Shown: piece by piece, positions 12,170-20,925 of the stretch
Position numbering within the stretch: the first letter of the stretch is position 1
Layout of the letters: each line of letters starts with the position of its first letter
DNA from: Streptomyces sp. WM4235
GTDB taxonomy: Bacteria > Actinomycetota > Actinomycetes > Streptomycetales > Streptomycetaceae
Direction: 5' to 3'
DNA: 64,000 bases
Assembly: GCF_001279725.1 (NCBI RefSeq)
Contig: NZ_LGDE01000112.1
Span: 157,632-221,631, forward strand
Translations under genes and position numbers: made by a program
The notes under the pieces: model-generated
The model's database searches: none
Told to the model about the DNA's origin: nothing
Seen by the model: only the letters and a program-made list of their open reading frames with translations

Positions 12170-14241
12170 GCGTGGGTTTCCTTGGTGAGTCGGGCCCAGT
12201 CGGTGACGACCGGTACGAGTTCGCACCGCGCCCACAGGGCGAGCTGGTCACGGTGGTGGGGTGAGCCGGTGACGCCGTCCGCGCCCAGGGGGACCGCCCA
12301 GAGGCTGTCCTCCCGTCGGGCCAGGTCCCAGGCGTAACGGGCGGCCGAGGCGCGGGCGGTGAGATCGGTGAAGCCGGGTACGGAGGAGGTGGCGTTCACG
12401 CAGTCGTGGTCGCCGCCGAGGCCGGGCCACCGCGCGTCGGGGTCCGGGAGCGCCGACCAGGGCACGAGCCGGTGGACCTGCGACCAGGGGGTGTCGGCGC
12501 CCTGCGCGGCGGCGGTCTCCTCCAGGGCGGCCCGCACGTGCGCGACCCGGTCCAGGGCGGGCAGGAGCGGGGTGGTCAACAGCCCTTCGAGGGCGTAGCC
12601 CACCCTCGGGAGCAGATACAGCCAGGGGTGGAAGACCTCCGGGCCGGTGGGGGCGTCGGCCAGCCCCGCGAGCGCGGGGTCGGCGGCGATGCCGCGTACC
12701 GTCGCGGTCCGGAAGGCGGCGAAGACGGTGGCGTCGGTGCTGTCGGCCGCCATGTGCCGGTCCCAGGCGAGCAGTCGGGCGCGCAGCGCCTCGGCGGCGG
12801 GGGAGAGGTCCGCGAGATCCGGCAGCAGGTCGAGCAGGGCCGCGGCGGAGGCCAGCCGGGTGTCCGCGTGTACGTCGGCCATCGCCTTCGCGGACCAGTC
12901 GGTGCAGCCGGAGAGCAGCTCGCGGATGCGGTCGGCCCGGTGCGGGGGAGCGAACTCCACGCCGAGGGGGGCGGCGATGCCGCGCGCGTTCGCCATCACG
13001 GCGAAGTCCCGCACCGGCTCGGCGGGCGTCTCGGCCCAGCCCCGCCACGCGTACCGCGCGTCCCAGGCGGGCACGGGGCGCAGCCGGTTGGCGGGGTCGC
13101 GCAACGGGACGGCGCCGGCGACGCGGTGCAGCAGACCGCCCTCGGTGTCGGCGGCGTGCACGACGTTGACCGGCTCCGCCCAGCCGTCGAGCGCGCGGTC
13201 GACGTCGGCCACGGTGCGGGCCCGCAGCAGGGCCGGCAGGACGGCGAAACCGAGGTCGCGACGGACCCGGGGCGGGTAGCGCAGCGACAGGGTCTGGTCC
13301 GCCGACTCCTCGCGGGTGATCACCGGACCGCGCGCGGTCTCCAGCACCTCGACCTCCACCGGATCGCCGCCGGCGACGGAGATGGTCTCGGTGTGCCGGT
13401 GGACGGGCTCCCAGGCGCCGTCCGGCCCCAGCGCCTCGACGCCGTCGCCGCCGGGCGCCGGGCGCAGCCGCTCGACGTACAAGTCCTGGTAGTCGGCCAT
13501 GGCGTTGGTGATGGCCCAGGCCGCGCCGCCGGTGTGCCCGAAGTGGCCGAGGCCGGGGATGCCGGGGACGGCCAGGCCGAGGACGTCGAACTCGGGGCAG
13601 GAGAGACGTATCTGCTGGTAGACGCCCGGGTCCTCGATGAACCGGTGCGGATCGCCGGCGATGATCGCCGCGCCGGTGGCGGTCCGGTCGCCGGGGACCA
13701 GCCAGCCGTTGCTGCCGGCCGTGCCGGGGCCGTCGGTGGCGAACAGGGTGACCGCCTCGTCGCCCAGGGCCCGGCCGACGCGCTCGCGCCAGAGCTTGGT
13801 CGCGAAACCGGCGAACAGGATGTGGGTGGCGATCCAGATGGAGAGCGGGACCCACGGCTCCCACGGGGTGGGAACGTGCCCGGTGCGCGCGAACCGCTCG
13901 TCGCGCAGGGCGCCTTCGGCCAGCCCCTCGTTGACCCCGTCCACGTACGCCCGCACCCAGGCCGCGGTCTGCGGGTCGAGGGCCTCGTGACAGCGGCGGG
14001 CGGTGTCGTCGAGACGGGACTGGCGGGCGAACCGGTCCCAGGTCACGGCGTCCGCACCGAGGAAGGCGGCGCTGGAGCCCTGGGCGCGATGACGCTCGAC
14101 CTCCAACTGCCAGGCGCGGTCCAGGGCGGTGACGCGCCCCTGGGCGTGGGAGAGTCGGAGCGCGTCGGATGCGCGAAGATGGGGGACGCCCCAGTCGTCG
14201 CGGTAGACCGCGTAGTCGTCCGACGGGTTTGCGCTGCTCAC
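12166..14241 (-). CDS. Penicillin-acylase-family (Ntn) hydrolase under iron-box control
   Basis: 691 residues from GTG 14241. It belongs to the penicillin amidase / acyl-homoserine-lactone acylase family. The autoprocessing site GTAG|SNGWLV puts the N-terminal nucleophile Ser at about residue 177, giving an alpha chain of about 176 and a beta chain of about 515 residues. Conserved HFGHTGGAAWAITN and GDPHRF motifs follow. GTG 14241 is preferred because GGGGAAGAG lies about eight bases upstream; GTG 14250 and ATG 14265 in the same frame would put the start too close to the ribosome site or inside the iron box. No clear signal peptide is visible, unusual for this family. Coupling to a siderophore-type acetyltransferase suggests it deacylates an iron-related metabolite; this is inference. 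Confidence 0.85.
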   Translation of the reverse strand: MSSANPSDDYAVYRDDWGVPHLRASDALRLSHAQGRVTALDRAWQLEVERHRAQGSSAAFLGADAVTWDRFARQSRLDDTARRCHEALDPQTAAWVRAYVDGVNEGLAEGALRDERFARTGHVPTPWEPWVPLSIWIATHILFAGFATKLWRERVGRALGDEAVTLFATDGPGTAGSNGWLVPGDRTATGAAIIAGDPHRFIEDPGVYQQIRLSCPEFDVLGLAVPGIPGLGHFGHTGGAAWAITNAMADYQDLYVERLRPAPGGDGVEALGPDGAWEPVHRHTETISVAGGDPVEVEVLETARGPVITREESADQTLSLRYPPRVRRDLGFAVLPALLRARTVADVDRALDGWAEPVNVVHAADTEGGLLHRVAGAVPLRDPANRLRPVPAWDARYAWRGWAETPAEPVRDFAVMANARGIAAPLGVEFAPPHRADRIRELLSGCTDWSAKAMADVHADTRLASAAALLDLLPDLADLSPAAEALRARLLAWDRHMAADSTDATVFAAFRTATVRGIAADPALAGLADAPTGPEVFHPWLYLLPRVGYALEGLLTTPLLPALDRVAHVRAALEETAAAQGADTPWSQVHRLVPWSALPDPDARWPGLGGDHDCVNATSSVPGFTDLTARASAARYAWDLARREDSLWAVPLGADGVTGSPHHRDQLALWARCELVPVVTDWARLTKETHA

Positions 14242-14264
14242 ACTGCTCACTCTTCCCCAAAGCA

Positions 14265-14283
14265 TTAGGTTAGGCTGACCTAA
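14265..14283. promoter_or_regulatory. Iron box (DmdR1/IdeR operator)
   Basis: TTAGGTTAGGCTGACCTAA is an almost exact copy of the actinobacterial iron box recognised by DmdR1/IdeR/DtxR repressors. It sits in the divergent gap between the acylase-acetyltransferase transcript and the siderophore-interacting protein, and overlaps a TATAAG -10-like element (14285-14290) for the rightward gene. Both transcripts are therefore expected to be induced by iron starvation. Confidence 0.93.
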
Positions 14284-14350
14284 CTATAAGGCTGAAAGTG
14301 CGTGCCGATGCCGAGGGGCAGGGGCAGCTCAGGGGAAGGGGTGGCCACAC

Positions 14351-15091
14351 ATGGCCGTTGGCAAGGGCTGGGAGGGCGTCGTCCTCAAGCTCATGGGGGC
14401 GAAGGACTTCACCTTCACCGTCACCGGGGCGGAGGACGTCACGGCGAACTACCGCCGCGTGCACCTGTCGGACGGAGGACTCCTCGCGGCGGCCGGAGAA
14501 TCGATTCATCCGACGATGTGGGTCCGCCTGTGGTTCCAGAGCGAGGGCAAGCCGCACCAGCGTGCCTACACGCTCGTCGACCCCGACCCCGCGACGGGCA
14601 CCTTCACCCTCGAATTCGCCCTCCACGACGGAGTGGCCAGCGCCTGGGCGCGGGCCGCCCAACCCGGCGACACCATCGAGGCCAGCATCCAGGGCACCGG
14701 ATTCACCGCCCCCGCGCCCGAGCCCGAACGCCTCCTGGTGATCGGCGACCCGGCCTCCCTCCCGGCCATCAACTCCCTCCTCGACGCCTACCCGAGGACC
14801 CCCGCCACGATCTGGTTCGAGACCCAGCACGCCTCCGACACCGACCTCCCCGTCCGCCTGGACCCCGACCGGCACGACATCCGCCGCGTCGAGCGCGGCG
14901 CGGGCGCCGGGGCGAACCTGGTGGAGCAGGTCAAGGCGCAACTCCCCGAGCTGGTCGCCGACCCCGCCTCGGCGTACGTGTGGCTGGCCTGCGACGCCGC
15001 GACCACCCGCGCGTTGACCGCGTACCTCCGCAAGGACCTGGCCCTGCCGAAGCAGAGGGTCAACGGCCTCGGCTACTGGCGCGCCGCCTGA
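14351..15091 (+). CDS. Siderophore-interacting protein (FAD-dependent ferric-siderophore reductase)
   Basis: 246 residues of the ViuB/YqjH-type SIP family. The FAD-binding RAYTL motif (HQRAYTLVDPD) is followed by FTLEFALHDGVASAWA, then the NAD(P)H domain with LLVIGDPASLPAI and the C-terminal WLACDAATTRAL. These cytoplasmic proteins reduce ferric siderophores to release iron. A GGGAAGGGG ribosome site lies about eight bases before the ATG. The iron box 70 bp upstream supports the role. The terminator hairpin at 15123-15168 follows. Confidence 0.93.
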   Translation: MAVGKGWEGVVLKLMGAKDFTFTVTGAEDVTANYRRVHLSDGGLLAAAGESIHPTMWVRLWFQSEGKPHQRAYTLVDPDPATGTFTLEFALHDGVASAWARAAQPGDTIEASIQGTGFTAPAPEPERLLVIGDPASLPAINSLLDAYPRTPATIWFETQHASDTDLPVRLDPDRHDIRRVERGAGAGANLVEQVKAQLPELVADPASAYVWLACDAATTRALTAYLRKDLALPKQRVNGLGYWRAA

Positions 15092-15122
15092 CGCAGACGT
15101 CCGGCCGCGGCCCCCGTGCCGA

Positions 15123-15168
15123 CCCCGTGCCCACCCCCGAAGCGGAGGCTTCGGGGGTGGGCACGGGG
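15123..15168. terminator. Bidirectional terminator hairpin with 21-bp perfect stem
   Basis: The left arm (15123-15143, beginning CCCCGTGCCCACCCCCG) and the right arm (15148-15168) are perfectly complementary over 21 bp around a GGAG loop. It is placed between the convergent siderophore-interacting and DinB-like genes. A further partial copy of the right arm, GTGGGCACGGG, follows immediately. Confidence 0.88.
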
Positions 15169-15275
15169 TGGGCACGGGTCCCTCTTCGCCCGCCCGCGAC
15201 TCGCGTGGCCCCGCCGCGTCCCGCACCTGCCGACGGTGCGTCTCTCAGGCACCTCCGCCGCGTCCTCCCGCGTTC

Positions 15276-15776
15276 TCACGCGCCGACGGTGCCGTCCACG
15301 GCCTCGCGGAGGAAGTCGGCGTGCCCGTTGTGGCGGGCGTACTCGTGGATCATGTGCAGCATCACCAGGCGCAACGAGACGTCCTCCTTCCACCTCGGGA
15401 CGTGCACCGTCACCTCCAGGGACGCGGCTGCGGCCTCCACCTCCCGGGAGTGCTCGATCTCGGCGTGCCAGGCGGCGAAGGCCTCGGCCCCGCTCGCGTC
15501 CGTGGCGTCGTAGGCCGCCTGGAAGTCGTGGCGGTCGGACCACAGGTGCGGGACCTCGGCCCCGCCGATCGTGCGGCGGAACCACTGTCGCTCGACCTCG
15601 GCCATGTGTCGGACCAGGCCCATCAGGGACAAGGTGGACGGTGGGGACGCCTGGCGGCGCAGTTGCCCGTCGTCCAGACCCTCGCACTTCATCGCGAGGG
15701 TGGCGCGGTGAAAGTCGAGGTAGGCGCGGAGCGTTTCGCGCTCGCCGCCGGTACCGGGTGGTGAGATGCGTTCCAT
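15276..15776 (-). CDS. DinB-like / DUF664 family protein
   Basis: 166 residues. The four-helix DinB/DUF664 pattern is visible: ETLRAYLDFHRATL, the metal-type His in LMGLVRHMAEVERQWF, and HMIHEYARHNGHADFLREA near the C-terminus, giving the three-His site expected for bacillithiol/mycothiol-type transferases. Actinobacterial members are thought to be mycothiol-dependent, but the substrate is unknown. ATG 15776 is chosen because GCAGGA lies eight bases upstream; an in-frame ATG two codons earlier is possible. The gene overlaps nothing and converges on the SIP gene. Confidence 0.87.
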   Translation of the reverse strand: MERISPPGTGGERETLRAYLDFHRATLAMKCEGLDDGQLRRQASPPSTLSLMGLVRHMAEVERQWFRRTIGGAEVPHLWSDRHDFQAAYDATDASGAEAFAAWHAEIEHSREVEAAAASLEVTVHVPRWKEDVSLRLVMLHMIHEYARHNGHADFLREAVDGTVGA

Positions 15777-15832
15777 GTGCATGATCCTGCCCGCCCGACC
15801 CGACGGCCGGAAGGACCCGGCGGGCACCCTTT

Positions 15833-16642
15833 TCAGCACTCCCACACGTACGGCACCGTCACTCCCAGCACGTTGAAACCCAGCCGTTCCAGGATCGGTC
15901 GGCTGTCCTCCGTCGCGTCCACCTGGAGGTACTCGATGCCGCGGGCCGCCGCCAACCGGGCGCGGTGGGCGACCAGAAGGCGGTAGATGCCGCGCCCCCG
16001 CCACTCGGGATCGGTGCCACCGCCCCACAGGCCCGCGAACGAGACCCCCCGCGGCATCTCCATCCGGGCCGCGCAGACCGGGGTGTCGCCCGCCATCGCG
16101 ACGACGGCCTCGACGGTGTCCGGTGCGTCCCGCAGCATGCCGAGCACCAGCTCCCGGATCCGGGGGCTCTCGGAGGCGAACGCCCTTCCGTGGGCCTCCA
16201 TCATCAAATCCACCCCCGCCTCGTCCGTCACCACCCGCAGGGTGATCCCCTCCGGAGGACGGACCGGCAGCGCCGCGAGGTCGGCCGTCCGCGCCACGAG
16301 CAGCGTCTCGGCCGGCTCCGGTACGAACCCGGCCGCGCGCAGCCGCTCCCCGAGATCCGCCGGGCGGTCGTGGTCGTACAACTTCCACTCGAAGTCCGTC
16401 GCCTCGCCGGCCTTCGCCCGCCCCGCGTAGTGGGCGATCTGCGCGGCGATCTCCGCGTCCGCCGTCCCGGCGTCGAGGTCCGACCACACCACACCGTTCC
16501 AGCCGGGACCGGACACGGTCTGCCGGACGACCGCGCCCACCCGTTCCACGCGGGCCGACACCGAGTCGGGCTGCGCGCCCCGGCGCATCTGCGAGTCGTA
16601 CAGGGCCCGTACCTTCACCAATTCCGCGTCATCCATGGTCAT
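15833..16642 (-). CDS. GNAT family N-acetyltransferase, double-domain type
   Basis: 269 residues, longer than a single GNAT domain (about 150). The C-terminal half has the acetyl-CoA motif A (PEWRGRGIYRLLVAHR) followed by YLQVDATEDSRPILERLGF. The N-terminal half resembles a degenerate second GNAT-like lobe. The C-terminal fold ends in VPYVWEC. The start is at ATG 16642, or ATG 16636 two codons on. The substrate is unknown. It is on the minus strand, divergent from the cupin-like gene, with only 53 bp between them. Confidence 0.85.
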   Translation of the reverse strand: MTMDDAELVKVRALYDSQMRRGAQPDSVSARVERVGAVVRQTVSGPGWNGVVWSDLDAGTADAEIAAQIAHYAGRAKAGEATDFEWKLYDHDRPADLGERLRAAGFVPEPAETLLVARTADLAALPVRPPEGITLRVVTDEAGVDLMMEAHGRAFASESPRIRELVLGMLRDAPDTVEAVVAMAGDTPVCAARMEMPRGVSFAGLWGGGTDPEWRGRGIYRLLVAHRARLAAARGIEYLQVDATEDSRPILERLGFNVLGVTVPYVWEC

Positions 16643-16695
16643 CCGGCCAGCTCACCAGCCGGGTCCGCGCGCCACAACTGCATTAACCTCGCTCC

Positions 16696-17091
16696 GTGAA
16701 CGTCGACTCCTCCGTCTACACCGGCAAGGCCGCTCCCGACGCCGCCGTCGACCGCGGCTGGCTCCTCGGTCACTTCAAGGCGCCCGGCGATCCCCGCCAC
16801 AGCGAGGACGTGGAGATCAAATGGGGCGTCCACCCCAAGGGCGACGAGCGGGCGCGATGGGTGACCGGCGAGGAACGCACCGCGCTCCAGGTGCTGATCA
16901 GCGGGCGCTTCCGGCTGGAGTTCCCCGGCCGCACCGTGGTCCTCGCCGAGCAGGGCGACTACGTGGTCTGGGGGCGCGGGGTCGACCACTCCTGGCACGC
17001 GGAGGAGGACACGGTGGTGCTCACCGTCCGATGGCCGTCCGTTCCCGGCTACCGCGCCGACGAAGAGCAGCCCGGCAGCCCGCGACCCTGA
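16696..17091 (+). CDS. Small cupin-fold protein
   Basis: 131 residues from GTG. The central part (LQVLISGRFRLEFPG, VVLAEQGDYVVWGRGVDHSWHAEED) reads as a cupin beta-barrel, with G-rich turns and one clear His in the second motif. From memory homologues in Streptomyces are sometimes labelled signal peptidase I, but there is no membrane segment and no Ser/Lys signal peptidase motif, so that label looks wrong. Function unknown; possibly a sugar- or metal-binding enzyme. It is immediately followed by a hexanucleotide repeat tract. Confidence 0.75.
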   Translation: MNVDSSVYTGKAAPDAAVDRGWLLGHFKAPGDPRHSEDVEIKWGVHPKGDERARWVTGEERTALQVLISGRFRLEFPGRTVVLAEQGDYVVWGRGVDHSWHAEEDTVVLTVRWPSVPGYRADEEQPGSPRP

Positions 17092-17197
17092 ACCTGAACC
17101 TGGCCGTGCTTTGAACCTGCACCTGCACCTGGCCCTGGCCCTGCACCTGCACCTGGCCCTGGCCCTGGCCCTGGCCCTGGCCCTGGCCCTGGCCCTC
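17092..17197. repeat. Hexanucleotide tandem repeat tract (ACCTGN/CTGGCC)
   Basis: About 106 bp made of six-base units, starting with degenerate ACCTGA/ACCTGC/ACCTGG units and ending with seven perfect consecutive CTGGCC copies (17153-17194). It starts right after the stop codon of the cupin-like gene and lies in a 324-bp gap before the MMPL gene. It is a simple-sequence repeat that could change in copy number by slippage. Confidence 0.95.
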
Positions 17198-17298
17198 CGC
17201 ATCGGGCATTCCCCAAGTTCCTGTGACGATGCACACGAAAGGGGCCAACGATCACCAATCGTTGAGATCGTTGCAGGTGAAGCAGGTAGAGGTGTGGA

Positions 17299-17310
17299 CC
17301 GACCGGTCGG
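17299..17310. promoter_or_regulatory. 12-bp perfect palindrome upstream of the MMPL gene
   Basis: CCGACCGGTCGG lies about 105 bp before the TTG start of the MMPL exporter. It resembles operators of TetR-type repressors, which often control MMPL pumps, but no regulator gene is adjacent. A related palindrome, CGAACCGGTTCG (19759-19770), precedes the next gene. Confidence 0.3.
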
Positions 17311-17415
17311 GCCGAGGAGACCCCTCAGGCACCCGCCCCGGCCCGCACGCGTCCACGTGTTCTTTGCGACGGGCCCTCCCCCGGTAAAGATCCGAACCAC
17401 CAGGGAGCACGTCCG

Positions 17416-19713
17416 TTGGCAGCAATCGCACGCTGGTGCATGCGACACCGACTGGTCACCGTCCTGATCTGGCTGCTCGCCCTCGGCGGCACCGCCGCGG
17501 CGGCGGGGAGCGCCGGATCCGCCTTCACCAACGACTACGAGGTCCCCGGGACCGAGTCCGCCAGGGCCAACACCCTGCTGCGCGAGGGCTTCCACGGCCA
17601 AGGCGGCGACACGAACACCGTCGTGTGGCGGACCCCGGACCACCAGAGCGCCCGCACCCCCGCCGTCGAAGAGCGCATGAGCCGGGCACTGGACGCGATC
17701 ACCGCGCTCCCCGGCGTCGGATCGGTCGCCGGCCCCTACGGACCCGCCCCCGAACAAGCCGCCCGGATCAGCCCCGACGGGCGTACCGCCTACGCCGTCG
17801 TCACCTTCGACCGGCCCGCCGACGCCGTGCCCAAGGACCAGGCCAGAGCCGTCGTCGCGACGGCCAAGAACCCCACCACCGAGTCCGACGGCCTCCAAGT
17901 GGAGCTGGGCGGCCGGGCGATCGGCCTGACCGAGGCACCCGGCGCCCACCTCGCCGAGGCCATCGGCGTGGCCATCGCCGCCGTGGTCCTCTTCCTCGCC
18001 TTCGGCTCGCTCGCCGCGAGCCTGCTGCCCATCGCGACCGCCCTGGTCAGCGTGGGCACCGCCTACTTCGGCATCACCCTGCTCGGACACGCCATGCCGG
18101 TCGCGGACTTCGCCCCGATGCTCGGTACCCTCGTCGGCCTCGGCGTCGGCATCGACTACGCGTTGTTCATCGTCACCCGGCACCGCAAGGCCCTCACCCG
18201 CGGCCTCCCGGTCGAGCAGGCCGCCGCCGATGCCGTCGCGACCACCGGTCGGGCCGTCGTCTTCGCCGGCGCGACCGTCTGCATCGCCCTGCTCGGCATG
18301 CTGGTGCTGAGACTGAACTTCCTCGACGGCGTCGCGTTGGCGGCCTCCCTGACCGTGGTCCTCACCGTCGCCGCCTCCGTGACACTGCTGCCCGCCCTCC
18401 TCTCGTACATCGGCACCCGCGCCCTCTCGCGCCGCGAACGCCGCACGCTCGCGCGGGAAGGACCACGCCGCGAGCTCCCCACCGGCTTCGCCGTCCGCTG
18501 GTCCGCCTTCGTCGAACGACACCCCAAGCTCCTCGGCGCGCTCGCCACCACCGTGATGGTGGTCTTGGCGCTGCCGACCCTCGGCCTCCACCTCGGTACC
18601 TCCGACCAGGGCAACAACCCGGCCACCTCCACGACCCGCAAGGCCTACGACCTGCTGGCCGAAGGCTTCGGACCCGGAACGAACGGACCGCTCGCGGTCG
18701 TCGCCCGCCTCGACGGAGCCGGTGGGCGGGTCGCCGTCGACCGCCTGACCGAAGCCCTGCGGACCACCGAGGGCGTCGCGTTCGCGGGCCCGGCTGTGTT
18801 CAACGGCAGCGGGGACACCGCCGTCCTGACCGTCGTACCGGACTCCTCCCCACAGTCCCGGGCCACCAGCGACCTCGTCGACACGCTCCGCCGGGACGTC
18901 ATCCCGCGCGCCGCGAACGACGGCTCGACGGAGGTCCACGTGGGCGGAGTGACCGCCGGTTACGACGACTTCGCGGAGGTCGTCATCGGGAAGCTACCGC
19001 TCTTCGTGGGCGTGGTCATCGCCCTCGGCTGCGTGCTCCTGCTGCTCGCCTTCCGGTCCATAGGCATCCCCGTCAAGGCCGCCGTCATGAACGTCGCGGC
19101 CGTCGCCTCCTCCTTCGGCGTGGTCGTCGCGATCTTCCAATGGGGCTGGGGCAGCGAGGCGATGGGCCTGGGCAGCGCCGGCCCCGTCGAGCCCTTCCTG
19201 CCCGTCATCATGGTCTCGGTGCTCTTCGGGCTGTCCATGGATTACCAGGTCTTCCTGGTCAGCCGGATGTACGAGGAATGGCTGGAGACGGGGGACAACA
19301 AGCGGGCCGTCCGCGTCGGCCTCGCCGAGACCAGCCGGGTGATCAACTCGGCCGCCGTCATCATGATCTCCGTGTTCCTGGCCTTCGTGCTCAGCGGCGA
19401 CCGCATCATCGCGATGTTCGGCATCGGCCTCGCCGTCGCCGTCGCACTCGACGCCTTCGTCCTGCGCACCCTGCTGGTCCCCGCCCTCATGCACATGCTC
19501 GGTGGCGCCAACTGGTGGCTGCCCGCCTGGCTCGACCGCAGGCTCCCGCGCATCAGCATCGAACCCCCGCCCTCCCACACCCGCGCGGCACTCCCGGCGC
19601 AGCGGCCCGACACGGACAGCGCCCCGGACAAGGGCAACGGCGAGGGCAGCGACAAGGACGAGGGCAAGGACGGGGAATCGGACGAGGCCGCGCGCGTCAC
19701 CGCATCCCGGTGA
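17416..19713 (+). CDS. MMPL/RND-family membrane exporter
   Basis: 765 residues, TTG start chosen because AGGGAG lies eight bases upstream. There are about 12 membrane segments in two repeated blocks, each with an extracytoplasmic loop. The duplicated signature GLGVGIDYALFIVTRHR (about residue 240) and LFGLSMDYQVFLVSRMYEEW (about 610) carries the Asp-Tyr pairs of MMPL proton-driven exporters. Actinobacterial members export lipids, siderophores or antibiotics; the substrate here is unknown. The tail (from about 715) is hydrophilic, rich in Asp/Lys/Glu and cytoplasmic. No linked biosynthetic genes. Confidence 0.92.
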   Translation: MAAIARWCMRHRLVTVLIWLLALGGTAAAAGSAGSAFTNDYEVPGTESARANTLLREGFHGQGGDTNTVVWRTPDHQSARTPAVEERMSRALDAITALPGVGSVAGPYGPAPEQAARISPDGRTAYAVVTFDRPADAVPKDQARAVVATAKNPTTESDGLQVELGGRAIGLTEAPGAHLAEAIGVAIAAVVLFLAFGSLAASLLPIATALVSVGTAYFGITLLGHAMPVADFAPMLGTLVGLGVGIDYALFIVTRHRKALTRGLPVEQAAADAVATTGRAVVFAGATVCIALLGMLVLRLNFLDGVALAASLTVVLTVAASVTLLPALLSYIGTRALSRRERRTLAREGPRRELPTGFAVRWSAFVERHPKLLGALATTVMVVLALPTLGLHLGTSDQGNNPATSTTRKAYDLLAEGFGPGTNGPLAVVARLDGAGGRVAVDRLTEALRTTEGVAFAGPAVFNGSGDTAVLTVVPDSSPQSRATSDLVDTLRRDVIPRAANDGSTEVHVGGVTAGYDDFAEVVIGKLPLFVGVVIALGCVLLLLAFRSIGIPVKAAVMNVAAVASSFGVVVAIFQWGWGSEAMGLGSAGPVEPFLPVIMVSVLFGLSMDYQVFLVSRMYEEWLETGDNKRAVRVGLAETSRVINSAAVIMISVFLAFVLSGDRIIAMFGIGLAVAVALDAFVLRTLLVPALMHMLGGANWWLPAWLDRRLPRISIEPPPSHTRAALPAQRPDTDSAPDKGNGEGSDKDEGKDGESDEAARVTASR

Positions 19714-19835
19714 CGTACGACCCCGTCGCCCGAGAGCCGAGGAGGAAACCGCGTGTTTCCCGAACCGGTTCGACTCCAACCGCGCGGAAACAAACCCCTG
19801 TTCGCCGGAAACCTCGACCCCTACCATGATCCGTC

Positions 19836-20738
19836 ATGCCTTCCAATCAACAGATAATCGAAGAGGCCCTGGAGCGAATCGACGCGGGCTATGTCTTCCC
19901 CGCGAAGATTCCCGCCATCGAAGCCGCGATCGGGGACCATCTGGCGGCCGGCGCCTACGAGGGCCTGGACGGTCCGGCTCTCTGCGAGGCGGTGACCGCA
20001 CATCTCCAGGAGGTGTGCCCGGACAAGCACCTGCGACTGCTCTGGACGGACGAGCCGCAATCGTCGGCTCCGGCGGACGCCGACGGGGGCCGGGCCGCGT
20101 TCCTCGCGCTGCTCCGGGCGGAGGGCCAGGGGATCCGCCGCGTCGAACGGCTGGAAGGGAACGTCGGGCTCATCGAGCTCCGGCGCGTCGCCACCGCCGC
20201 CGAGGGCGCGAGCGCGATCGGCGCGGCCATGCAGCTGGTCGCGCACAGCTCCGCCCTCGTACTGGACCTGCGGGCGTGCCTCGGCGGATCCCCGGAGGGG
20301 GCGGCGATGTGGTGCAGCTACTTCTTCCCTGACGACCAGGTGCACCTGAACGACATCCACGACCGGCGCACCGATACGACCCGCCAGTTCTGGACGACCG
20401 CCCACCTCCCCGCGCCGCGCTACCTGGACCGCCCTGTCCAGGTGCTCACGAGCGGGACCACGTTCTCCGCGGGCGAGGACATCGCCTACACCCTGCAGGC
20501 CAACGGCCGGGCCGTCGTCCTCGGCGAGACCACGCGGGGCGGCGCCCACCCCACGACCCGCTACACGGTCACCGATCACATCCAGGTCACCGTCCCCACG
20601 GCCCGGGCCGTCAACACCGTCACGGGGACCAACTGGGAGGGCGTGGGAGTCGTACCCGACGTTCCGGTTCCGGCGGACCAGGCGCTCGAAGAGGCACTCG
20701 GGACCGCGTCGCGGCAGATCCCGTCGCAGCCCGGATAG
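19836..20738 (+). CDS. S41 family peptidase (tail-specific-protease-like)
   Basis: 300 residues. An N-terminal helical segment (residues 5-60, IRBP/tricorn-like cap) precedes the S41 catalytic domain: LVLDLRACLGG, FFPDDQ, and the nucleophile Ser in the motif VLTSGTTFSAGED (about residue 213), followed by GETTRGGAHP. There is no PDZ domain and no signal peptide, so it may be cytoplasmic, unlike CtpA-type proteases. Many such proteins are annotated only as S41 peptidases with unknown targets. The start ATG has only a weak upstream ribosome site (GGAAA). Confidence 0.85.
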   Translation: MPSNQQIIEEALERIDAGYVFPAKIPAIEAAIGDHLAAGAYEGLDGPALCEAVTAHLQEVCPDKHLRLLWTDEPQSSAPADADGGRAAFLALLRAEGQGIRRVERLEGNVGLIELRRVATAAEGASAIGAAMQLVAHSSALVLDLRACLGGSPEGAAMWCSYFFPDDQVHLNDIHDRRTDTTRQFWTTAHLPAPRYLDRPVQVLTSGTTFSAGEDIAYTLQANGRAVVLGETTRGGAHPTTRYTVTDHIQVTVPTARAVNTVTGTNWEGVGVVPDVPVPADQALEEALGTASRQIPSQPG

Positions 20739-20759
20739 GCGCCTCGCGGTCGGAGGGCC

Positions 20760-20782
20760 GGCGGTCCCCCGCCGGGACCGCC
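20760..20782 (+). terminator. Hairpin terminator after the S41 peptidase gene
   Basis: GGCGGTCCC (20760-20768) and GGGACCGCC (20774-20782) form a perfect 9-bp stem with a 5-base loop, 22 bp after the stop codon. Confidence 0.65.
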
Positions 20783-20925
20783 GAGCCGCTCGCGATCGGC
20801 GGCCCGGCCCACGGGGCGCGGTCACCGCCCGGAATCCCACCCCGTGGCCCACCTGCGGAGATGGCCCCGGGCGGTCGCGCGACCTTCTCAGGAACCTCTC
20901 AGAAACGCCGCCTACGGTGCCCCGC

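Noticed and set aside
16696..17091. Signal peptidase I label for the small cupin-like protein
   Set aside because: There is no membrane segment and no Ser/Lys catalytic motif.
17092..17197. Possible CRISPR-like repeat
   Set aside because: Units are six bases without unique spacers, so it is a simple-sequence repeat.
17021..17248. Gly-Gln/Val-Gln repeat peptide on the minus strand
   Set aside because: It merely translates the CTGGCC repeat and overlaps the cupin-like gene; no ribosome site or homology.
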